This document shows, one piece after another, positions 58,441 through 64,000 of a stretch of 64,000 nt of DNA. Numbering within the stretch: the stretch's first letter is position 1; each line of letters opens with the position of its first letter. Origin of the DNA: Paenibacillus sp. EZ-K15 (lineage in GTDB: Bacteria; Bacillota; Bacilli; Paenibacillales; Paenibacillaceae); assembly GCF_002573715.1 (NCBI RefSeq), contig NZ_PDHM01000024.1:51676-115675 (forward strand), read 5' to 3'. A program made the translations under genes and the position numbers. The notes below the pieces were generated by a model. The model searched no databases. It had not been told where the DNA came from and saw only the letters and a program-made list of their open reading frames with translations.

Positions 58441-58692
58441 TTAGGCCTCCTGCTTATGCTTTTCGATTAGCTTTACGATATTGTTAAGCGTGCTGAAATT
58501 AGCGATATCCAAATCCTCATTCCTGACCGTGAATCCGAATTCTTGTTCGATGTAGCTGAGGAGTTTCATCGCAAACAACGAATTGACGAAGCCCTTTTGA
58601 AAAATATGATCATCGTCAGTGAACACGGCCTCGTCTTCAAATACAACCAGATTGCTTTCAATAAAACTGCGGATTTTTTGTTTGATTTCCAT
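58441..58692 (-). CDS. Acyl carrier protein for the hydroxymalonyl extender unit
   Basis: 83 aa. The pantetheine serine is Ser38 in KGFVNSLFAMKLL; N-S-L with the F-V preceding is characteristic of the FkbJ/ZmaD-type extender ACPs rather than D-S-L of ordinary ACPs. Adjacent to FkbH on one side (its stop abuts this ATG) and acyl-CoA dehydrogenase on the other. It should carry glyceryl, then 2-hydroxy-3-oxopropionyl, then hydroxymalonyl groups. Confidence 0.92.
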   Translation of the reverse strand: MEIKQKIRSFIESNLVVFEDEAVFTDDDHIFQKGFVNSLFAMKLLSYIEQEFGFTVRNEDLDIANFSTLNNIVKLIEKHKQEA

Positions 58693-59760
58693 CTAGTTAC
58701 CCCTCTTCCCGGCAACCGTTACCAACACATCAATATAAGGCGGGAACGGTTGAATATGATTTAAATCGTTCTCGAACAGAATGTTTCCTTCTCCGTCATT
58801 GGAGATTTCCGTGAAACTAGCGAAACGGTACGTGACGTACATCATCTTGTTGCGGTCCGTCTGTTTAAAGTCGGCCCTAAGTACTTTCCCTTCATTCTTC
58901 GCCTGCTGCATGATATACGTAAGCATGACGGTACCGACTCCGCGAGACATCACTCTGCAGGACATGAGCAGCATTTTCAGATGCCAGCAGCTTTCCTTCA
59001 ATTCGATCAGAGCGAGCCCGATCTTGCCGTAAGAGCCGTATTTATCCGTCAATTCACACACGAGCAGGCTATGATTATCCGACCGTCTGATCCTGTCCAG
59101 TTCCTCATAGCTGTACGTATAACCCGTCGCATTCAGCTGATTCGTGCGGATGGTCAGTTCCTCCGCCCGTTTCAAGTCCTCCTCTCTAGCCTCGCTAATG
59201 ACAAAGCGCATGCCGAGCGAGCTTAGAAATGCCTCTTGGGGGCCCTCAAACGATTCTTCTTCGTTTTTGCGCAGTATGTCTTCCAGATACATGGCCCGCC
59301 TACGTCTTGAATCTTCCGTAATGAACCGGGGATTGAGACGCGGGTGACCGAGCAGTGTCTCGTATGGCGTTACATCCAGACACTCTACCTCTTGATGGAC
59401 GCTTAGGACCTCATCCCGTTCGAAGGGCTGATCGTCAATGAATAGGATCGTGTCCAGACCGATGTTCAAGTTCAAGCGTATTTTATCGATCGACGTTGAT
59501 TTGGCATTCCAGTTGATTTCGGGGTACAGAAAATAGGTATCGATGCCGAACTCCTTCAGCTTGTCCAGCGCATGCTCCGTATCATTGCGGCTTGCGATGG
59601 ATTGCAGAATGCCGCGAGAATCCAGTTCCGCGAGAAGCTCGCGCATGCGCGGCTTTAACTTAACCTCATCGGACTCCAGCAAAATACCGTCCCACATCGT
59701 ATTGTCCAGATCCCAGATCACGCATTTGACTTCCTTTATCTTGTCCGCTGCTCTGCTCAT
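58693..59760 (-). CDS. FkbH-like protein, glyceryl-ACP formation for hydroxymalonyl-ACP
   Basis: 355 aa. D17-L-D19-N-T21 in IWDLDNTMWDG is the HAD nucleophile motif; SIASRNDTEH and FIDDQPFERDE complete the HAD site; the C-terminal half has the typical RTNQLNATGYTYS and SCRVMSRGVG. It takes the glyceryl group of 1,3-bisphosphoglycerate to the adjacent ACP with loss of phosphate. The gene is end-to-end with the ACP gene and preceded by the dehydrogenase, matching the fkbK-fkbH-fkbJ-fkbI type arrangement without fkbG. Confidence 0.93.
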   Translation of the reverse strand: MSRAADKIKEVKCVIWDLDNTMWDGILLESDEVKLKPRMRELLAELDSRGILQSIASRNDTEHALDKLKEFGIDTYFLYPEINWNAKSTSIDKIRLNLNIGLDTILFIDDQPFERDEVLSVHQEVECLDVTPYETLLGHPRLNPRFITEDSRRRRAMYLEDILRKNEEESFEGPQEAFLSSLGMRFVISEAREEDLKRAEELTIRTNQLNATGYTYSYEELDRIRRSDNHSLLVCELTDKYGSYGKIGLALIELKESCWHLKMLLMSCRVMSRGVGTVMLTYIMQQAKNEGKVLRADFKQTDRNKMMYVTYRFASFTEISNDGEGNILFENDLNHIQPFPPYIDVLVTVAGKRGN

Positions 59761-59772
59761 CGTTATCCCTCC

Positions 59773-60627
59773 CTACTTGCTGTAATCGAAAAATCCTTTT
59801 CCTGATTTTTTGCCCAGGTAACCGGCATCCACCATCTTGACGAGCAGCGGGCAGGGCCGAAACTTCGGATCCTTGTAGCTGTCCTGCAGCACCAGCAGCG
59901 AATTGAGAATGGTGTCCAGGCCGATCAGATCACATGTAGCCAGCGGCCCCATTTTGTGGCCGAAGCCCAGGCGGAAAATCTTATCGACATCCTTCGGCTC
60001 TGCGACTCCATCCTGCACGGTCCAGACGCATTCGTTAATCGTCAGCATGAGGACTCGATTCGTTACGAAACCGGGGAAATCACGAACCACTACCGGGACT
60101 TTATCGAACGATTTTAAAAACTCCTCCCCGCAGGCAACGGTCTCGTCCGATGTATGCTCGCCCCGGATGACTTCGACCAGTTCCTTCATCGGGACGGGGT
60201 TCATGAAATGCATGCCAATGACATTCTCCGGTCTTGGCATTAACGAGCCAACCTTCGTAATGGAAATGCAGCTTGTGTTAACGGCATAGGTGGTTTGTAC
60301 GGCGCACACCTCGGACAGTTCCGTAAACACCGTTTTCTTAAGTTCCCATTCTTCTGTCACGTTCTCAATAACAAACTGGACGCGTGCGAAGTCATCATAA
60401 GCCGTGGTAAAGGTAATCCGGGACAGAAGGTCCTCCACGGTAAGCTGTTTCGCTTGAGGCTTGACCAGCTTTAATAGCCGGAAATCTGTCTTAATTTTCT
60501 CCTTAGCTTGATGCAAGACATCTTCGTTAATATCTTTGAGCACCACTTCGTATCCATAGCAAGCCAGATCCAAAGCAACGTCACTGCCCATTACACCCGC
60601 ACCGACTACTCCGACGGTTCGTATCAT
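59773..60627 (-). CDS. 3-hydroxyacyl-CoA dehydrogenase-like enzyme of hydroxymalonyl-ACP synthesis
   Basis: 284 aa, usual length for 3-hydroxybutyryl-CoA dehydrogenase. N-terminal NAD fold VGVVGAGVMGSDVAL, VIENVTEEWELKK, NTSCISITKVG, GMHFMNPVPMKELVEVIRG (catalytic His) and PGFVTNRVL. In this context it oxidises the primary alcohol of glyceryl-ACP to the aldehyde (FkbK/ZmaG type). It follows the thioesterase by four bases and precedes fkbH by twelve, clearly one operon. Confidence 0.92.
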   Translation of the reverse strand: MIRTVGVVGAGVMGSDVALDLACYGYEVVLKDINEDVLHQAKEKIKTDFRLLKLVKPQAKQLTVEDLLSRITFTTAYDDFARVQFVIENVTEEWELKKTVFTELSEVCAVQTTYAVNTSCISITKVGSLMPRPENVIGMHFMNPVPMKELVEVIRGEHTSDETVACGEEFLKSFDKVPVVVRDFPGFVTNRVLMLTINECVWTVQDGVAEPKDVDKIFRLGFGHKMGPLATCDLIGLDTILNSLLVLQDSYKDPKFRPCPLLVKMVDAGYLGKKSGKGFFDYSK

Positions 60628-60631
60628 GAAT

Positions 60632-61363
60632 TCACGACTCCTTTTTGGTGGACATTAGTTCAACAGAGCTGCTTAGCACATCGTTGATGAGCGACACTAC
60701 TTGCTCGGTATGTTCGTTTATGAAGAAGTGACCTCCTTCGAATTCATAAAGTTGACAGTCTCGGCTGCCATACGCGGACCACTCCATCAGGTTGATGCCT
60801 TCTGTCGCTTTATCCTCTTTTCCGTTAAGCACGGATATATCACAAGGAATAAGCTCCTCTCTGCTCTTAAAGCAATGCGTTTCCACCAGTTCCAGATCTC
60901 TCCGCAGACCTGGCAAAAACAGTCTCAGCAGTTCCTCACGTTCAAACACTTCATCCTCGGTTCCGCCAAGCAGCTTAATTTCTTGCTGCAACCTTGCATC
61001 AGATAGCAGATGCAGTGTAAGATTCCGGCGGGCGTGAGGGGGATAGGTCCCCGAGACGAATAAATGGATGGGTTCGCGCCCCTTCTTCTTCCTTACGGCG
61101 TGCGCCAGTTCGTAAGCGACAAGGGCTCCCATGCTATGGCCGAAGAAAGCAAAATCAGCTTCGTCCAGTTGCGGTTCCAAATATCCGTATAAATCCTCAA
61201 TCATTTCGTCCATGCTGCCGTAATGAGGTTCGAGTAATCTTCTTCCCCTGCCGGCCAGTTCAACGGGATGCAGTTCAATATGGCCGTGCAGATGGCGTTT
61301 CCATCTCATATAGTTGGTAGCGGAACCTCCGGCGTATGGCAGGCAGAACAGCTTGCATTTCAT
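60632..61363 (-). CDS. Type II thioesterase
   Basis: 243 aa alpha/beta hydrolase. LFCLPYAGGSA near the N-terminus, ELAGRGRR, nucleophile Ser77 in GHSMGA, DAELK-like acid region ISVLNGKEDKAT, and His in FEGGHFFI. Such enzymes remove stalled or wrong acyl groups from NRPS/PKS carrier domains. ATG directly follows the peptidase stop, with GAGGTGATC as ribosome site. It is the only free thioesterase in the window, so it may also contribute to release if the last PKS truly lacks one. Confidence 0.95.
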   Translation of the reverse strand: MKCKLFCLPYAGGSATNYMRWKRHLHGHIELHPVELAGRGRRLLEPHYGSMDEMIEDLYGYLEPQLDEADFAFFGHSMGALVAYELAHAVRKKKGREPIHLFVSGTYPPHARRNLTLHLLSDARLQQEIKLLGGTEDEVFEREELLRLFLPGLRRDLELVETHCFKSREELIPCDISVLNGKEDKATEGINLMEWSAYGSRDCQLYEFEGGHFFINEHTEQVVSLINDVLSSSVELMSTKKES

Positions 61364-62902
61364 TTAGATCACCTCCTCTGGGGGAGCTGGAAGAATCAGC
61401 CCGGAACGTCGTTTCACGGATGGAAACAACCAGACTGCAAGAAAGAACAGAAACGCGATTCCGACGAATAGGTAGAGTGCATAGACGAGCCAGATGATGG
61501 TGGAAGGCGACCATACTGCGACTACAGCAAGCGGTAGACCTGCAAATGCAGCATCGAGCAGCAGGCCGATCCCCCACAAGCAGGCTCCGGTCAGCACAAG
61601 CGCAGCTCCAAGGCCGATGAGCCTTCTTCCTTGGGGCGGAACGAAAGTGCGCCGCTGACGACGCAATTGTCCGGGGATACCGATGGCTTTACCTGCCAGT
61701 ACAAGCATGAGAATGCTGATAAGACTAAGCGAGATCATCGCGATGCGATCAAGCAGCGGATAAAAATCCGCTTCAGGGGGTGGAAGCTCTTGCTCCCGCA
61801 TCAGGCTCATCAGGCCTTGACCGATATGAAACGTATAGGCTGAGTTGATGTTGGCGAGTACTCCTACGCCGAGCTGCTCTTGCGGACGCATGATGAAATA
61901 GGACGAGAAATTGGGATTAGAGCCTTGGTTCGAGAGCTCTTTGCCGTCCGGCGTTACAAACCACCCCGAGGCATAGTAGGTTCCGTTGGCGTCCGGCCCT
62001 ACGCTCGTATCGGGTATATGGGAACGTTCGATGATGATACGGTCCGGCTCGGAGATACTCTTCGTCCCGAGCTGGAGCAGCAGCCACTGTCCAATATCGT
62101 CAGCACTGGAGATTAAGTAACCGGCGGGCGTGTTTCCCCTGTAATCGGGCGCTTCATATAGACGAGGCGAACCGAATCCAATCTTATATCCCCTGGCGAG
62201 CCGCTGTGGGTCCTTCAGCTGGGCCGCAGGCACCGTGTTATTCATACCAAGCCGCTGCAGCAACCCCGACATGTAATCCTCATACGACATACCGGATACT
62301 TCCTGGATGACCAGCCCCAGAACATCATAATTAATGGTGGCATATTGATACTTATCTCCGGGAGGGGCGTCCAGCGCCGTACCCGATAATGCCCGTACAG
62401 TCAGTTCCAATGCCTGCTCTTCGGAACTGATCGGGATGGAAGCTAGCGAAGCAAAAGGCACGCCGCTCGTATGGTGCAGCAGTTGGGCCAGCGTCACCTT
62501 GGCCGGCTGCCCTTGATAGGTTAGCGAGAGCCACGGAATATAGCGAGTGACCGGATCGTTAAGGCTAAGCTTGTCTTCATACTCCAGCTCTAACAAGGCC
62601 AGGCCTGTGAATGTTTTGGAAGTCGATCCCAATTCAAATAATGTAGTACTTGTCGCCGGAATCCCCGATGCGCTATCGGCTAGTCCGAATCCCTTCGTAT
62701 AAACCACCTGATCACCGCTAACAATCACAACGGCGGCTCCCGGACTTTGTGCCTTCACCAGTTGGGCCTGTACAAACTGGTCGAAGGCATCCTCATCTAT
62801 GTTCGGCTGTCTTTGCGTAGAAGGGGCTCCGCCTTCGGCTGCTGCAGCTGATGAACTGACTAGCAGGAGCATCAGTACGTAGAAAGCAAGTTTCTTTACC
62901 AC
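61364..62902 (-). CDS. Membrane S12 D-amino peptidase for prodrug activation (ClbP/ZmaM/XcnG type)
   Basis: 512 aa, GTG start at 62902. A signal peptide (about 1-22) is followed by a beta-lactamase-fold peptidase with Ser93-T-S-Lys96 and Tyr187 in YATINYDVLG, then three C-terminal membrane helices (about 385-410, 430-455, 465-490). This layout is that of ClbP, ZmaM and XcnG, which remove an N-acyl-D-Asn cap in the periplasm or outside the cell to release the active antibiotic. The gene follows an NRPS that ends in an epimerization domain, which would make that D-residue. Ordinary D,D-carboxypeptidase or beta-lactamase roles are less likely because of the helices and location. Confidence 0.92.
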   Translation of the reverse strand: MVKKLAFYVLMLLLVSSSAAAAEGGAPSTQRQPNIDEDAFDQFVQAQLVKAQSPGAAVVIVSGDQVVYTKGFGLADSASGIPATSTTLFELGSTSKTFTGLALLELEYEDKLSLNDPVTRYIPWLSLTYQGQPAKVTLAQLLHHTSGVPFASLASIPISSEEQALELTVRALSGTALDAPPGDKYQYATINYDVLGLVIQEVSGMSYEDYMSGLLQRLGMNNTVPAAQLKDPQRLARGYKIGFGSPRLYEAPDYRGNTPAGYLISSADDIGQWLLLQLGTKSISEPDRIIIERSHIPDTSVGPDANGTYYASGWFVTPDGKELSNQGSNPNFSSYFIMRPQEQLGVGVLANINSAYTFHIGQGLMSLMREQELPPPEADFYPLLDRIAMISLSLISILMLVLAGKAIGIPGQLRRQRRTFVPPQGRRLIGLGAALVLTGACLWGIGLLLDAAFAGLPLAVVAVWSPSTIIWLVYALYLFVGIAFLFFLAVWLFPSVKRRSGLILPAPPEEVI

Positions 62903-62919
62903 GATTGTTCGCCCCTTTA

Positions 62920-64000
62920 TTAATTGAAGAGTATGTCCAGTTCTTCTTGTGCAAGCTTGACCGTCTCAAAATCAGAGGGCGTAAAATCAGTCTGTCCCCT
63001 GTCTGAGCCCAACTGAATGACTTCAGCCAACCGCTGCATAAAAACTTGAATGAAGGCGTTCATTGTATCCCGTCTGAACATAGCCGTGCTGTATGTCATG
63101 CGGATCTGAAGCCTCTTGTCCGTAATCATGGCTACCACATCGACCAGACAAGACAACCTGTTGCTTGGGCATGTCTCTCTTCCGGTATCGTCCCCGGAAA
63201 TGGCGAGCACAGGGCTATGCAATAGATTATCGATTTCGCCCATATAGTTGAAACGGAGCAAGTTGCCGCCCATCTTCGGAATCTCGCCGGAACCATAGGC
63301 CAAAATACCATAGTCGATTCCTTTGTTTGGAATGGATCGAAGCCGTCCTTTTATGCTCTTGATGATTTCCGCTGTTCTAGTTTCAGTCATCTCGAGATTA
63401 ACGGGATACAGCGAGGTGAACCACCCAACGGTTCTGGATACATCCACATTCTCAAACAACTCTTCGCGTCCATGCCCCTCCAATTCGATCGAGAATTTAT
63501 TCTTGCCGGTCATATCGCTCACAGCCATAGCCAGCGATGCGATCAGCAGATCGCTCGTTTGAGTTCGGAATGCAGTATTCGCCTCCCCTAGCAGCCTGCT
63601 CGTCTCCTGCTCGGAAAGGTCCTGGACCAGCGTGTCGCACACGGCAATCCGGTCGTCATCCGAAGGATAATCAGTTTCAAGGCTATTTTCTGTTACCTCT
63701 AAGACCGAATGCCAGTAGTCGAGATGTTCCAGCGCCTTCTCGCAGCCGTAAGCATCTATAGCATCCGACCAAGTTTGAATGGAATGCGTTTTATTCGGTA
63801 GAGAACAAACCGACCCGGTCAAAGCTGCTTTCAGCAGCTGGTCCAAGTCTTCCAGCATAATTCGCCAGGATACTCCATCTACAATCAAATGATGCGCCGT
63901 CAGCAAGAGACGTTGTCCCTGATTTCCTTCATCAAATACAAGAGCCTTGAATAGAAGGCCTTCTCCAAGCCGTACACTTGCTTTGAAAGATTCAGCTTGT
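62920..64000 (-). CDS. NRPS, C-terminal epimerization domain (gene continues past the right edge)
   Basis: The frame is open to base 64000, so only the last about 359 residues are seen. Epimerization-domain motifs: LTAHHLIVDGVSWRIMLEDL, ELEGHGREEL, TVGWFTSLYPVNLEM and LRFNYMGE. No carrier or thioesterase follows, so the protein ends with E and must hand a D-aminoacyl chain to the next NRPS. By analogy with ZmaO, XcnA and ClbN, this is expected to be the acyl-D-Asn prodrug module (C-A-PCP-E), but its adenylation domain is outside the window. Stop is 17 bases before the peptidase start. Confidence 0.92.
   Translation of the reverse strand, partial: QAESFKASVRLGEGLLFKALVFDEGNQGQRLLLTAHHLIVDGVSWRIMLEDLDQLLKAALTGSVCSLPNKTHSIQTWSDAIDAYGCEKALEHLDYWHSVLEVTENSLETDYPSDDDRIAVCDTLVQDLSEQETSRLLGEANTAFRTQTSDLLIASLAMAVSDMTGKNKFSIELEGHGREELFENVDVSRTVGWFTSLYPVNLEMTETRTAEIIKSIKGRLRSIPNKGIDYGILAYGSGEIPKMGGNLLRFNYMGEIDNLLHSPVLAISGDDTGRETCPSNRLSCLVDVVAMITDKRLQIRMTYSTAMFRRDTMNAFIQVFMQRLAEVIQLGSDRGQTDFTPSDFETVKLAQEELDILFN

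Noticed and set aside
23218-64000. Zwittermicin-type aminopolyol as the product
   Set aside because: Hydroxymalonyl genes and the prodrug peptidase fit, but no aminomalonyl set is seen, and the leucine plus four-malonate modules fit a dihydroisocoumarin much better.
1-64000. tRNA, rRNA, CRISPR arrays, insertion sequences
   Set aside because: No cloverleaf, rRNA, regularly spaced repeats or transposase-like proteins were recognised. The only large repeats are the homologous KS-AT domains.

Overview
The window looks like chromosome from a Paenibacillus-type Firmicute. The grounds are strong AGGAGG-type ribosome sites, frequent GTG/TTG starts, an SLH-domain exported protein, a ROK-type xylR next to xylAB with a Bacillus-style xylO, a lysine riboswitch, a PerR box, and moderate-to-high GC genes between AT-rich intergenic stretches. 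The genus is an inference from gene content; no rRNA is present.

Positions 1-22.9 kb are mainly housekeeping. In order they hold cvfC, a lysine-riboswitch-controlled lysine permease, two exported proteins (transglutaminase-like and YcdB/SLH), a KDPG aldolase, the xylose operon with its divergent repressor, a glutaredoxin-like protein and trxB behind a perfect PerR box, a P1B-4 metal-efflux ATPase behind Fur-like boxes, a PEP-utilising-enzyme remnant, a small nucleotidyltransferase, an exported alkaline phosphatase, and a dimethylformamidase-like protein.

Positions 23.2-64 kb are one very large minus-strand biosynthetic locus, read from right to left and entering the window already in progress. 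Its right part carries the end of an NRPS with an epimerization domain, an S12 peptidase with three C-terminal membrane helices (ClbP/ZmaM/XcnG type, prodrug activation), a type II thioesterase, and the four-gene hydroxymalonyl-ACP set (3-hydroxyacyl-CoA dehydrogenase, FkbH, ACP, acyl-CoA dehydrogenase, no O-methyltransferase). Next comes C-A-PCP-KS-AT-KR-ACP-C, then halfC-A(Leu)-PCP, then four malonate-type PKS modules on three proteins: KS-AT-KR-ACP, KS-AT-ACP plus KS-AT-KR-ACP, and KS-AT-ACP. This order, and especially the keto/hydroxy pattern of the four modules, predicts a leucine-derived 8-hydroxy-3,4-dihydroisocoumarin joined to an amino-dihydroxy acid. It is therefore an amicoumacin/xenocoumacin-class antibiotic made as an acyl-D-amino-acid prodrug. 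The first adenylation code is not Asn- or Arg-like, so the side chain should differ from both.

Two parts do not fit the known scheme. The last PKS protein carries an extra C-FkbH-ACP module in which an FkbH phosphatase domain sits where an adenylation domain would be, and the condensation motif is HNxxxDG instead of HHxxxDG. Beyond a terminator lies a four-gene unit with a BpsA-like branched-polyamine synthase, a GNAT acetyltransferase, a second free-standing FkbH and a second free ACP. Together these suggest glyceryl-thioester chemistry and possibly polyamine conjugation added to a dihydroisocoumarin pathway. This is the most likely undescribed system in the window.
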